From contig NZ_JAJJZG010000011.1 in NCBI RefSeq assembly GCF_021028995.1, positions 1-64,000 on the forward strand: a stretch of DNA of 64,000 bases. Reading direction: 5' to 3'. Below, in pieces: positions 9,395 through 18,223 of the stretch. Made by a program: the position numbers and the translations under genes. Position 1 is the first letter of the stretch; every line of letters starts with the position of its first letter. The notes beneath the pieces are model-generated. The model was given only the letters and a program-made list of their open reading frames with translations, did not search any database and had not been told where the DNA came from. This DNA is from Halobacterium sp. KA-4. Lineage in GTDB: Archaea > Halobacteriota > Halobacteria > Halobacteriales > Halobacteriaceae.

Positions 9395-10249
9395 ATGGCA
9401 GAATACGCCAAAGACGTACTCGTCACCGCGGACTGGGTCGAGGACCACCTCGACCAGTTCCAGAGTGACGACCCCGAGTATCGACTCGTCGAAGTAGACG
9501 TCGACACCGAAGCGTACGACGACGAACACGCCCCCGGTGCCATCGGTTTCAACTGGGAGACCCAGCTCCAGGACCAGACCCAGCGAGACATCCTCGACAA
9601 GGAGGACTTCGCGGACCTCCTCGGTAGTCACGGCATCAGCGAGGACTCCACGGTCGTCCTCTACGGCGACAACTCCAACTGGTTCGCCGCCTACACCTAC
9701 TGGCAATTCAAGTACTACGGCCACGAGGACGTCAAGCTCCTCGACGGCGGCCGCGACTACTGGGTGGAGAACGATTACCCGACCACCGACGAGGAGCCGG
9801 ACTTCTCCGCAGTCGACTACGAGGCCCGCGGCCCCTTCGACGGCATCCGCGCGTACCGCGACGACGTCGAGACCGCGATCGACCGCGGCATCCCGCTCGT
9901 CGACGTTCGCTCCCCCGAGGAGTTCAGCGGCGAGGTCCTCGCACCGCCAGGACTCAACGAGACCGCCCAGCGTGGCGGCCACGTCCCCGGCGCGGAGAAC
10001 ATCTCGTGGGCCGCGACGGTCAACGACGACGGCACGTTCAAGTCCGAGGACGAGCTCGCGGAGCTCTACGAGTCCGAGGGCATCACGAACGACCAGGAAG
10101 TCGTCGCCTACTGCCGCATCGGCGAGCGCTCCTCTATCGCGTGGTTCGCGCTCTCCGAGCTGCTCGGCTACGACGACGTCACCAACTACGATGGCTCGTG
10201 GACGGAGTGGGGCAACCTCGTCGACGCCCCCATCGAGACTGGCGAGTAA
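9395..10249 (+). CDS. Two-domain sulfurtransferase (rhodanese)
   Basis: 284-residue rhodanese, a distant paralogue of the divergent neighbour. The C-terminal catalytic loop is CRIGERSS (near residue 238), and the N-terminal domain has a Cys-less loop (YGDNSNWF). The ATG at 9395 is chosen over 9368 because an A/T box (TAGTTATG, about 9363-9370) lies some 28 nt upstream, which suits a leaderless start and would fall inside the longer frame. An acidic surface is evident. Sulfur-relay function is inferred from the family. Confidence 0.87.
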   Translation: MAEYAKDVLVTADWVEDHLDQFQSDDPEYRLVEVDVDTEAYDDEHAPGAIGFNWETQLQDQTQRDILDKEDFADLLGSHGISEDSTVVLYGDNSNWFAAYTYWQFKYYGHEDVKLLDGGRDYWVENDYPTTDEEPDFSAVDYEARGPFDGIRAYRDDVETAIDRGIPLVDVRSPEEFSGEVLAPPGLNETAQRGGHVPGAENISWAATVNDDGTFKSEDELAELYESEGITNDQEVVAYCRIGERSSIAWFALSELLGYDDVTNYDGSWTEWGNLVDAPIETGE

Positions 10250-10467
10250 CTCGACACCACACACTCGTTTTTTCGCGCGCTACGGCCCGATAGCGTCGGC
10301 TGTCCGCTCTGCGGCCACAAGCCACTTTATCGGACCGGGCGACAAGACGCTCGGGCGAGGTTCTCGCCCCATGTTCCCCCTCGTTGGACTGTCGGCTCCC
10401 CACCAGTCCACCTCTCCCGTTCGCCGCGACGACAGCATACAAGCCCCAGTAGCCACTACGCCACGCC

Positions 10468-11097
10468 ATGACACCGAGCGAATTCCTCGACGCGGTCCGC
10501 GACGACAACGAGACCGCGCTCTCGCGACTCGGCTCCTCGAAGTCACTGTACGCCGCCACCGGCGGCGAGATGGACGCCGCCCCGGTCCTCGAAGCCGCCG
10601 CCGACGCCGAACACGTCGCCGCGCAGACGTTCCACGCGTGGGCCGCCGACGAAGCCGACGACGAAGCGACCGTCGTCTTCGAGACTACCGCCGCCGAGGA
10701 GGACGAGCACGCCGACGCCGTCCTCGCGAAACTCGACGACTACCAGCCCGACGACGACGCCACTGGCATGCAGGCGTACCTCCGCGGCCTCGACGACACG
10801 GTCGAGCGCGCCGGCGCGCTCCTCGGTCGCATCCTCGCCACCGAGAAGTCCAAAGAACAACTCACGGGCTTCTTCGTCGGCCAAGCCGACCCCCAGACCG
10901 CGAGCGTCTTCCGCGACCTCAAAGGCGACCTCGACGACCAGCGCGAGCGCGCGCTCGAACTCCTCGACGACATCTGCGAGGACGACGAGGACTGGCAGAC
11001 TGCCAAAGACGCCGCCGACGCCGCCATCCAGGCCGCCTACGACGAGTACACCGAACAACTCGAATCCATGGGCGTCAACCCGAAGCCGGTCTGTTAA
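10468..11097 (+). CDS. Rubrerythrin/ferritin-like helical protein
   Basis: 209 residues, almost all helical and strongly acidic. Patterns such as AEHVAAQTFH, EEDEHADAV and GRILATEKSKEQ resemble the metal-binding helices (E..H) of ferritin-like four-helix bundles. No rubredoxin-type Cys pair is present, so it is not a full rubrerythrin. A promoter-like CATACAAG sits about 30 nt before the ATG. It is followed by a strong hairpin terminator and is convergent with the Nudix-like gene. Function uncertain; oxidative-stress or iron handling is possible. Confidence 0.6.
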   Translation: MTPSEFLDAVRDDNETALSRLGSSKSLYAATGGEMDAAPVLEAAADAEHVAAQTFHAWAADEADDEATVVFETTAAEEDEHADAVLAKLDDYQPDDDATGMQAYLRGLDDTVERAGALLGRILATEKSKEQLTGFFVGQADPQTASVFRDLKGDLDDQRERALELLDDICEDDEDWQTAKDAADAAIQAAYDEYTEQLESMGVNPKPVC

Positions 11098-11250
11098 CGC
11101 ACTTTTTGCTGTGGGAGGGCGGCTACGCCGCCCTCCCTGGCAAAAACTTGCGGAAAAAGCGCCGTCACCCACCTTCGGGGGTTCGTCGGCTTCGCGGCGA
11201 AGCCGCGAGTGAACCGCGAGCGCCGTCGGCGCTCGCGGATGCTCGTTCTG
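11098..11250 (+). repeat. Dispersed intergenic repeat, copy 1
   Basis: Shares three blocks in the same order with 60686-60875: an ACTTTTT box, a 30-base core (11131-11160) identical at 28 positions, a CCGCGAGTGAAC block and a GCGGATGC block. Both copies sit directly after a gene. The region also contains several GC-rich palindromes. No coding capacity is seen. It resembles a non-autonomous intergenic repeat that supplies transcription terminators. Confidence 0.65.
11103..11146. terminator. Strong bidirectional hairpin terminator
   Basis: TTTTTGC pairs with GCAAAAA as the outer stem, and GGGAGGGCGGC pairs perfectly with GCCGCCCTCCC as an 11-bp inner stem around a TAC loop. Poly-T lies on both strands, between two convergent genes (ends at 11097 and 11257). 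This suits termination from both directions. Confidence 0.75.
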
Positions 11251-11256
11251 CGGTTG

Positions 11257-11760
11257 TCAGTCCACGAATAGCTCGACGTCCGCTGCGACGGGTCCAGGAG
11301 CGTGTTCGGGAACGTCCACGAACCACTGGATTTCGGTGCCGTCCACGCGACTCTGCGGGCCCTCCGGAATTCGAGCGGTCGGCGTCGTGCGGACGACCAC
11401 GTTGTAGACCGTCGTGCTGTCGCCAGTGTCGGGGACGCGGTACTCGTGGGCGCGGAGGCGTTCGACGGCGTCGATAGTGACCGATACACCGGTCAGCCTC
11501 TCGAACTCGCGGCGCGCGACCGCCAGCCAGTCGTCGCCCGCTTCGACGGGGAACGCGGGGAGCGTCCAGCCGTGGTGCCCATCGTTCTGGAGGAGGACAC
11601 CGGCCTCGCTCGCGACGCCGACGACGACGTGGCTTTCCAACTCGGTCGTGTCCGCGAACTCGGCCGCGTCGACCACTTGGGTCTCTTCGCGAACGGCGAC
11701 GGCTTCGCGGTCGCGGAGCGTCGCGGGGTCTGTCAGGGAATCGGGGGCGTCGGCGGTCAC
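11257..11760 (-). CDS. Nudix-like hydrolase
   Basis: 167 residues. The core has the Nudix layout: VVVGVASEAGVLLQN, then a degenerate Nudix box (PVEAGDDWLAVARREFERLTGV, near residues 75-96) keeping the REF.R.TG portion. The canonical G.....E.......REU.EE.GU signature is incomplete, so the catalytic metal site may be weakened. Haloarchaea carry many such divergent Nudix-fold proteins. Substrate unknown; an inactive or regulatory Nudix fold is possible. It lies 43 bp after the start of tyrS on the same strand. Confidence 0.7.
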   Translation of the reverse strand: MTADAPDSLTDPATLRDREAVAVREETQVVDAAEFADTTELESHVVVGVASEAGVLLQNDGHHGWTLPAFPVEAGDDWLAVARREFERLTGVSVTIDAVERLRAHEYRVPDTGDSTTVYNVVVRTTPTARIPEGPQSRVDGTEIQWFVDVPEHAPGPVAADVELFVD

Positions 11761-11803
11761 GGCGGGTCTACGGCGACCTGCGGCTTAGAAGTAGGGTGTG
11801 GGG

Positions 11804-12787
11804 TTACTCGCCGCGAATCTCGCGGAGGCGCTCGCGGCCGGGCGCGATGAGGTCGTCGAGGTAGTCCGCGAGCGCGCCCTTCGCGTCCGCGGGGTGGAGT
11901 TCGCCGGATTCGAGGTCCGCGGCGAGCGCCTCGTAGTCGTCGTACTCGAGGTTGCCGCCGTACTCGTCGGGGCGCTCGACGACGACTTCCTCGAAGCGCG
12001 GGAAGACGTGGTACTGGAACAGTTCGAGCACGGGGTTGACGAGGTCGCCCTCGGGGTCGCGGGTCCGCGGGCAGAACGCCGAGTTCACCTTCTCCTGGAG
12101 GTCCTCGGTGGAGTCCTCCATGGAGATGGTGATGCCCTCGCTGGAGGACATCTTCCCCTCGCCGGTCTCGAGGTCGCCGAGAATCGGCGTGTGGACGGCG
12201 GGGCGCTTCTCGTAGCCGAGGCTCGGGAGCTCCTCGCGGGCGAGCATGTGGACCTTCCGCTGGTCCATGCCGCCGACCGCGACGTCGACGTCGAGGTACT
12301 CGATGTCGAGTGCCTGCATCAGCGGGTAGACGACGTGGCTGACCTTCGCGGTCTCGCCGCCCTGAATCTCGGCCATCGCGCGCTGCGCGCGGTTCAGCGA
12401 CGTCGCCAGCTCCAGTTCGTGGAGGTCCAGTTCGTAGTCGTCGTCGAGCTGGTAGTCGCTGCCGAGCACGAAGTCCGTGGACTCCTCGTCGAGGCCGTAC
12501 GCGAGGAACTGCTCTTTCATCTGGTCGGCGGTGTCCCGAATCTCCTCGAAGGAGCCCTTCCCGTTGAGGTACGCGTGGACATCTGCCAGGAGGACGACGA
12601 CGTCCAGTCCGGCGTCCTGCAGGTCGATGAGTTTGTTCGCGGTGAGCAGGTGGCCGAGGTGGAGCACGCCCGAGGGCTCGTAGCCGACGTACGCTCGCTT
12701 CCCGTCGGGGTCCTCGGCGAGCGCTTCGACTTCCTCCTCGGTCACGACTTCCGCCGCGTTCCGCGTGAGGAGTTCGTAGGTGTCCAT
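11804..12787 (-). CDS. tyrS: Tyrosyl-tRNA synthetase
   Basis: Class I aminoacyl-tRNA synthetase charging tRNA-Tyr. 327 residues, the usual compact archaeal/eukaryal size. The HIGH-type motif is HLGH (43-46) preceded by YEPSG. The KMSSS loop is intact (GEGKMSSSEG, near residue 212). The tyrosine pocket element VGGMDQRKVHMLARE is present. It stands alone between the Nudix-like and UspA genes, all on the minus strand with short gaps. Confidence 0.97.
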   Translation of the reverse strand: MDTYELLTRNAAEVVTEEEVEALAEDPDGKRAYVGYEPSGVLHLGHLLTANKLIDLQDAGLDVVVLLADVHAYLNGKGSFEEIRDTADQMKEQFLAYGLDEESTDFVLGSDYQLDDDYELDLHELELATSLNRAQRAMAEIQGGETAKVSHVVYPLMQALDIEYLDVDVAVGGMDQRKVHMLAREELPSLGYEKRPAVHTPILGDLETGEGKMSSSEGITISMEDSTEDLQEKVNSAFCPRTRDPEGDLVNPVLELFQYHVFPRFEEVVVERPDEYGGNLEYDDYEALAADLESGELHPADAKGALADYLDDLIAPGRERLREIRGE

Positions 12788-12852
12788 ACGACTGCGGAGT
12801 CAGCGCTCGGGGTTAAGCGGTTTGGATGCGTGCGAACGCGTCCACAGGAGAC

Positions 12853-13245
12853 TCAGGGGATGACCGTCACGGGCACGCGGTCGGCGTGCAGCACCGTCTC
12901 GGCGGCACTCCCGAGGAGCGCGCGTTCGAGCGTGCCGGCGCCGTGGTGCCCCATCACGACGTGGTCGTAGCCGCGCTCCTCGACGAGCGAGAGGATGTCG
13001 TCGCCGACGCTGTCGCTCGGGCGGAACTCCACGTCGACGTCCGTGTTGACCTCGGGTTCGGTGTCGACGTCCTGGGCGTCGAGGACGCGTTCGGCGCGGT
13101 CGAGGACGGCGTCCGTACTCTCGGATTCGGCTTCCGCGAAGTGGACGGCGTCGAGGCGTCCCTCGTAGCGGCGCGCCATCTCCGCGGCGAACCCGAGCGC
13201 GCGGAAACTGCAGTCCGAGCCGTCGACGGGGACGAGGATGTCCAT
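12853..13245 (-). CDS. Universal stress protein (UspA family)
   Basis: 130 residues, a single Usp domain. It opens with MDILVPVDGSDCSFRAL and ends with the ATP-binding loop VMGHHGAGTLERALLGS followed by VPVTVIP, the nucleotide-binding signature of the ATP-type subgroup. Predicted cytosolic dimer. It lies 24 nt after the start of the zinc-ribbon gene at 13270 reading in the same direction, so co-transcription is plausible. Confidence 0.93.
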   Translation of the reverse strand: MDILVPVDGSDCSFRALGFAAEMARRYEGRLDAVHFAEAESESTDAVLDRAERVLDAQDVDTEPEVNTDVDVEFRPSDSVGDDILSLVEERGYDHVVMGHHGAGTLERALLGSAAETVLHADRVPVTVIP

Positions 13246-13269
13246 GTGCGGTAGTACCGTGCCGCCGAG

Positions 13270-13929
13270 TTACGCGTTGCGGTGGAGCGCGTCGAGCGCT
13301 TCGGCGGCCTCGCGGGCGGCTTCGAGGAATTCGCGGGCGCGCCGCGGATCGTCGGCGCCGGCGGCGCGGCGCGCGAGCGCGGCAATCGAGGACTCCAGCG
13401 CGTCCGCGGCTTCGCCGGACGGCGCAGCGTTCGCGCCCTCGCCGTCGACTGCCGGCTGCTCGGGCGTCGCGGGCTGTTCGCGGCGCTGCTCGCGTGCGGG
13501 CTGAGCGGGCTGCTGCTCGGACTGCTGTCGTCGGTCAACGGACTGCCGGCCTTCAGCGGGCTGCTGTCGTTCCGCGGCGTTCCCGGTCGGCTGGCTGGCG
13601 CGGGCACCTTCGGCTGCGTCCGCGTCGTCGCCTGCGGGCTGTTGGGACTGCTGAGCCGCCTGCCCTTGGGCGTCGACTTGCTGCTGTGCGGCCTGCTCCT
13701 GCGCCGCTTGCTGTTGTTCGGCGGCCTGCTGGCAGTTCGGGCAGAACGACTGGCCCTCGTAGCGGAAGATGGGGTTGCCGCAGCGGTCGCAGTGCTGGTT
13801 GGTCATCGTCGCGCCCTGCAGGAGGAGTTCGCTCATGCGCTCGGTCTCCCCGCGGTCGTCGTCGGCGTACTTCTCGCGGAGTTCCTCGCGTACGGCCTCC
13901 TCGTCGAAGCCGTCGTCCGTGTCGCTCAT
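13270..13929 (-). CDS. Sjogren's syndrome/scleroderma autoantigen 1-type zinc-ribbon protein
   Basis: 219 residues. After an acidic helical N-terminus, a zinc ribbon with two CxxC pairs ([19 protein letters not shown], near residues 47-66) matches the autoantigen p27/SSSCA1 family common in haloarchaea. A long low-complexity stretch rich in Gln, Ala and Pro (about 67-165) separates it from a C-terminal helical segment. The ATG at 13929 is used because upstream codons are not protein-like and lie in the divergent promoter shared with mdh. Function unknown; nucleic-acid binding is a guess from the ribbon. Confidence 0.8.
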   Translation of the reverse strand: MSDTDDGFDEEAVREELREKYADDDRGETERMSELLLQGATMTNQHCDRCGNPIFRYEGQSFCPNCQQAAEQQQAAQEQAAQQQVDAQGQAAQQSQQPAGDDADAAEGARASQPTGNAAERQQPAEGRQSVDRRQQSEQQPAQPAREQRREQPATPEQPAVDGEGANAAPSGEAADALESSIAALARRAAGADDPRRAREFLEAAREAAEALDALHRNA

Positions 13930-14104
13930 GGGTGTGTACAGGGCGCGACGCCTCGAAAAGCCTGCGGAGCACGGACCTACCCGAGATGTTCGACGAAAGT
14001 CGAAGTGGCGTTCGTCCGTCGTCGGCGTCCGTGCGGGTGGTTTTCCCGGGTGCTCGAACTCACCGAAGCGCTTAACGGATTCGCCGGCGGTGGGTATACG
14101 TGAT

Positions 14105-15019
14105 ATGACGAAAGTCAGCATCGTGGGGGCCGCCGGCACGGTCGGCGCCGCCGCAGGCTACAACCTCGCGCTCCGCGACGTGGCCGACGAAGTCGTGTTC
14201 GTGGACATCCCGGACAAGGAAGACGAGACCATCGGGCAGGCCGCGGACGCGAACCACGGCGTCGCCTACGACTCCAACACGGAGGTCACGCAGGGGACGT
14301 ACGAGGACACCGCTGGCTCCGACGTCGTCGTCATCACCGCGGGGATTCCCCGCCAGCCCGGCCAGACGCGCATCGACCTCGCGGGCGACAACGCGCCCAT
14401 CATGGAGGACATCGGCTCCTCGCTGGCCGAGCACAACGACGACTTCGTCACCGTCACGACGTCGAACCCCGTCGACCTCCTGAACCGCCACCTCTACGAG
14501 AGCGGCGACCGCGACCGCCACAAGGTCGTCGGGTTCGGCGGCCGCCTCGACAGCGCGCGCTTCCGCTACGTGCTCAGCCAGCGCTTCGACGCCCCCGTGC
14601 AGAACGTCGAAGCCACCATCCTCGGCGAGCACGGCGACGCGCAGGTGCCCGTGTTCTCGAAGGTGCGCGTGAACGGCGCGGACCCCGACTTCTCGGACGA
14701 CGAGCGCGAGGACATCCTCGAGGAACTACAGCAGTCCGCGATGGACGTCATCGAGCGCAAGGGCGCGACCCAGTGGGGGCCCGCGACGGGCGTCGCCCAC
14801 ATGGTCGAGGCCATCCTCCGCGACACGGGCGAAGTGCTCCCCGGTTCCGTCGTGCTCGACGGCGAGTACGGCCTCGACGACGTCGGTCTCGGCGTTCCCG
14901 TAAAACTCGGCTCGAACGGCGTCGAGGAAGTCGTGGAGTGGGACCTCACGGAGTACGAGCGCGACCAGCTCGGCGAGGCCGCGGAGAAGCTCTCCGAGCA
15001 GTACGACGAAATCGCGTAG
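14105..15019 (+). CDS. mdh: Malate dehydrogenase (LDH/MDH superfamily)
   Basis: Interconverts malate and oxaloacetate with NAD(P) in the TCA cycle. 304 residues, as in characterised haloarchaeal LDH-like MDHs. The Rossmann motif [11 protein letters not shown] begins near residue 8. The substrate loop IPRQPGQTR carries Arg residues expected for malate specificity, and the catalytic His lies in [12 protein letters not shown] (near 177). Acidic residues are abundant. It converges on a 37-codon gene at 15047. Confidence 0.95.
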   Translation: MTKVSIVGAAGTVGAAAGYNLALRDVADEVVFVDIPDKEDETIGQAADANHGVAYDSNTEVTQGTYEDTAGSDVVVITAGIPRQPGQTRIDLAGDNAPIMEDIGSSLAEHNDDFVTVTTSNPVDLLNRHLYESGDRDRHKVVGFGGRLDSARFRYVLSQRFDAPVQNVEATILGEHGDAQVPVFSKVRVNGADPDFSDDEREDILEELQQSAMDVIERKGATQWGPATGVAHMVEAILRDTGEVLPGSVVLDGEYGLDDVGLGVPVKLGSNGVEEVVEWDLTEYERDQLGEAAEKLSEQYDEIA

Positions 15020-15046
15020 TCGTCGCGCCCGCGCTCGCCGGCCGCG

Positions 15047-15160
15047 TCAGGCCGGCGCGACCTCTTTCGTGACCTCGTCCGGTTCGTCGCCGTCCGTGGA
15101 TTCGCGTTCGGCGTCCGGTTCGAGTTCCCGTATCGGCACTTCCTCCCAGTGGTGGCACAT
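15047..15160 (-). CDS. 37-residue acidic microprotein (MCHHWEE...)
   Basis: A short frame starting at ATG 15160 and ending TGA at 15047. The peptide starts MCHHWEEVPIRELEP, ends TKEVAPA, and has high Asp/Glu content and G/C-rich third positions like neighbouring genes. The reverse strand has an AAGTTTTATGC box (15187-15197) about 30 nt before the ATG, fitting a leaderless promoter. The Cys-His-His cluster could bind a metal. I do not recognise a named family with certainty. Confidence 0.6.
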   Translation of the reverse strand: MCHHWEEVPIRELEPDAERESTDGDEPDEVTKEVAPA

Positions 15161-15226
15161 TACAGTCGCTAGTGTGGTGCGCGTTAGCATAAAACTTGGC
15201 GGGGCGGCGGAGAGTGCGCTCGGGCC

Positions 15227-15469
15227 TCAGACGACCTGTTCGCCGTCGTCGTCGTAGACTGCAATCGCGTCGACGGGGCACGAGCGCGCCGCGAACTTCG
15301 CGTCGAACTCCTCGTCTTCGGGAATCTCGCGTGCGAAGACGCCGTCCTCGACCTCTTCGCTGTCCTGCAGGACGGCTTTGCCCGCGTCCGTGTCCTCCTC
15401 GAAGGCGTCCCACTCCGCGACACACTGGAACATCCCGATGCAGACGTCGCGGTCGAACTCGACTCGCAT
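15227..15469 (-). CDS. Small ferredoxin (three-cysteine type)
   Basis: 80-residue acidic ferredoxin. Cysteines fall at CIGMFQC (residues 10 and 16) and in SCPVDAI (near 64), the C-x5-C...CP pattern of single-cluster ferredoxins that usually bind a 3Fe-4S centre. An exchangeable fourth ligand is not evident. The middle is expanded by acidic residues. Likely a cytosolic electron carrier; its partner is not shown by the context. Confidence 0.88.
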   Translation of the reverse strand: MRVEFDRDVCIGMFQCVAEWDAFEEDTDAGKAVLQDSEEVEDGVFAREIPEDEEFDAKFAARSCPVDAIAVYDDDGEQVV

Positions 15470-15674
15470 ACGAGAACGTGGAGGCGCCCCGCCTATATCG
15501 TTGCCGGGCTAGGTGGCGTAGTCACGACCGGAGACTCGGGCACGGTCTCGAGGCGTCGGAGACGGTGGTGACTCCACAACCTCACGCGTAGATAGCGAAA
15601 CGTGCGAGCCGACCTGGCCACTTTCACCCCGGTACGCGAACCCTTAACCACGTGAACGACGTACGACCGCCCGA

Positions 15675-18125
15675 ATGTCGGAGTCCGCGTACGTCGACCA
15701 TCCGATGCTGGCCGAGGGCGTCATCGAGGCGCGCCAGTACCAGCTGCAGCTCGCGGCGGCCGCCCGGGAGGACCACACGCTCGTCTGCCTCCCCACCGGG
15801 CTCGGGAAGACGACGGTGAGCCTGCTGGTGACGGCCTACCGGCTGGCCGACGACGCGGGCGGGAAGTCCCTCCTGCTCGCGCCGACGAAGCCGCTGGTCG
15901 AACAGCACGCGGCGTTCTACCGGGAAGCCCTCCAGATTCCGGACGAGGAAATCGTCGTGTTCACCGGGGAGACGCGGCCCGACGACCGCGCGGAGATGTG
16001 GAACGACGCGCGCGTGGTCGTGGCGACGCCCCAGGTCGTGGAGAACGACCTCGTGGGCGGGCGCATCGGGCTCGAAGAGGTCGTGCACTGCACGTTCGAC
16101 GAGTGCCACCGCGCGACCGGCGACTACGCGTACACGTACATCGCGGAGCGCTACCACGCCGACGCGCTGAACCCCCTCGTGACGGCGATGTCCGCCTCTC
16201 CGGGCGGCAACGAGGAGGACATCCAGACGGTCTGCGAGAACCTCGGCGTGCGGAACGTCGAGGTGATGACCGAGGACGACGCGGACGTCGGCGAGCACAC
16301 GTACGACACGGACGTGCAGTGGGAGCGCATCGAACTCCCCGAGCAGGTTATCGAGGTCCGTGACGCAATCAACGAGGTCATCGAAGACCGCCTGGAGAAA
16401 CTCCGGGAGTTGGGCGTCACGCGCGTCTCCAGCCCGGACGTCTCCCAGAAGGACCTGAACAAGATTCGCGCGAAACTCCAGGAACTCATCGACAACGACC
16501 AGAGCGAGGGCTACCAGGGGATGAGCGTGCACGCGGAGGTGATGAAACTCCGGCGCGCGGTCGAACTCGTCGAGACGCAGAGCGTCGAATCAGTCCGCAG
16601 ATACTTCGAGCGCCAGCGCAACGCCGCGCGCTCGTCGGGCGCGTCGAAGGCGAGCCAGCGGCTCGTCTCCGAGCCCAAGGTCAAGGAGGCGATGCGGAAG
16701 GCCGACGACTTCGACGGCCTCCACCCGAAGTTCCGGCGCGCGCGGATGCTGCTCGCGGAGACCCTCGGCATCGAGGAGGGCGAGCGTGTCATCGTGTTCA
16801 CGGAGTCGCGGGACACCGCGGAAGCCCTCACCGACTTCCTGGGCGAGCACTTCGACACGCAGCGCTTCGTCGGGCAGGGTGACGCGGACGGCAGCGACGG
16901 GATGACACAGAAAGAACAACGCGAGACGCTCGACCGGTTCCGGAGCGGCGAGTTCGAGGTGCTGGTCTCCACGAGCGTCGCCGAGGAAGGGCTGGACGTG
17001 CCAGAGGTCGACCTCGTGTTGTTCTTCGAGCCGGTGCCGACGGCGATTCGCTCCGTCCAGCGGAAGGGCCGGACGGGCCGGCAGACGGAGGGGAAGGTCG
17101 TCGTGTTGATGGCCGAGGACACCCGCGACGAGGCGTACTTCTGGATCAGCCAGCGCCGAGAGCAGGAGATGGAGGACGAACTCCGCGAACTCAAAGGCGT
17201 GGCCGACGACATAGAGGGCGACCTCGGCGAGAGCCAGCGCGCGCTCGACGACTACGGCGACGAGGAGGCGGACGACGCGAGCGAGACGGCGACGGCAGCC
17301 ACGTCTGACGACACGCAGCCCGCGGAAGCGGACGGCGGCAGTGCGGCCGGGGCCGGCGACGGGCAGGCAGGACTCACGGACTTCGACGCGCCCGACCCTG
17401 ACGATGTCGCGGAGAGCGAGGACGACGAGGGCGTGGCGGCGCGCGCTGACAGCGGCGACGAGGAGTCAGTCGAGGTGGTCGTCGACCAGCGCGAACTCGA
17501 CTCGAACATCGCGCGGGACCTCTCGAAGCGCGACGAGGTCGAGACCCGCCTAGAGACGCTGTCGGTGGGCGACTACGTGCTCTCGGACCGCGTCGCCGTC
17601 GAGCGGAAATCCCACGCGGACTTTCTCGATACGTTGCTGGGCGGCGACCGCTCCATCTTCGAGCAGGCCAAGGACCTCACTCGGCACTACACGCGGCCCG
17701 TCCTCCTCTTGGAGGGGGACGGCGACCTCTACGCGGAGCGCAACGTCCACCCGAACGCGATTCGCGCGACGCTGTCGTCGCTGGCCGTGGACTGGGGCAT
17801 CAGCGTCGTGCAGACGCGCGGCGAGGACGACACCGCGGAGATGATTCAGACCATCGCCGAGCGCGAGCAGACCGACAACGACCGCGAGGTGAGCGCGCAC
17901 GGCGAGAAGGCCGCGAAGACGCTGGGCGAACAGCAGGAGTACGTCGTCTCCTCGATTGCGGACATCGGTCCGGTGACCGCGCGCTCGCTCCTCGAGGAGT
18001 TCGGCACCGTGGAAGCCGTGATGACTGCCCGCGAGGACGACCTCACGGAGGCCGACGGCGTCGGTCAGGTCACCGCCGAGCGCATCCGCGAGGTCGTCGG
18101 CAGCGACTACCAGCCCGACGCGTAG
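15675..18125 (+). CDS. hef: Hef-type helicase/XPF-family nuclease
   Basis: Processes stalled replication forks and branched DNA. 816 residues with the full Hef plan. The N-terminal SF2 helicase has Walker A PTGLGKT (40-46), DECH (near 140) and motif VI RSVQRKGRTGRQ. A long acidic linker (about 510-590) follows. The XPF nuclease domain has VVVDQRELDSN (near 600) and VERKSHADF (near 642), so the catalytic ERK is intact. Tandem helix-hairpin-helix motifs close the C-terminus (IADIGPVTARSLL, ADGVGQVTAERI). Haloarchaeal Hef is a central fork-restart protein. Confidence 0.96.
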   Translation: MSESAYVDHPMLAEGVIEARQYQLQLAAAAREDHTLVCLPTGLGKTTVSLLVTAYRLADDAGGKSLLLAPTKPLVEQHAAFYREALQIPDEEIVVFTGETRPDDRAEMWNDARVVVATPQVVENDLVGGRIGLEEVVHCTFDECHRATGDYAYTYIAERYHADALNPLVTAMSASPGGNEEDIQTVCENLGVRNVEVMTEDDADVGEHTYDTDVQWERIELPEQVIEVRDAINEVIEDRLEKLRELGVTRVSSPDVSQKDLNKIRAKLQELIDNDQSEGYQGMSVHAEVMKLRRAVELVETQSVESVRRYFERQRNAARSSGASKASQRLVSEPKVKEAMRKADDFDGLHPKFRRARMLLAETLGIEEGERVIVFTESRDTAEALTDFLGEHFDTQRFVGQGDADGSDGMTQKEQRETLDRFRSGEFEVLVSTSVAEEGLDVPEVDLVLFFEPVPTAIRSVQRKGRTGRQTEGKVVVLMAEDTRDEAYFWISQRREQEMEDELRELKGVADDIEGDLGESQRALDDYGDEEADDASETATAATSDDTQPAEADGGSAAGAGDGQAGLTDFDAPDPDDVAESEDDEGVAARADSGDEESVEVVVDQRELDSNIARDLSKRDEVETRLETLSVGDYVLSDRVAVERKSHADFLDTLLGGDRSIFEQAKDLTRHYTRPVLLLEGDGDLYAERNVHPNAIRATLSSLAVDWGISVVQTRGEDDTAEMIQTIAEREQTDNDREVSAHGEKAAKTLGEQQEYVVSSIADIGPVTARSLLEEFGTVEAVMTAREDDLTEADGVGQVTAERIREVVGSDYQPDA

Positions 18126-18223
18126 CGCCCGCCACGACTCCGGGAGTTCTGAACGAGGCCACCAACGACGTAGCTCCGGTGACCTGTCGAATCAGTTAAG
18201 TCTAGAGCCGGCGACGTGGCGGT

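Noticed and set aside
10250-10467. Possible short gene between the rhodanese and rubrerythrin-like genes
   Set aside because: Minus-strand frames here are Arg/Ser-rich and lack a promoter; only the promoter box for the downstream gene is convincing.
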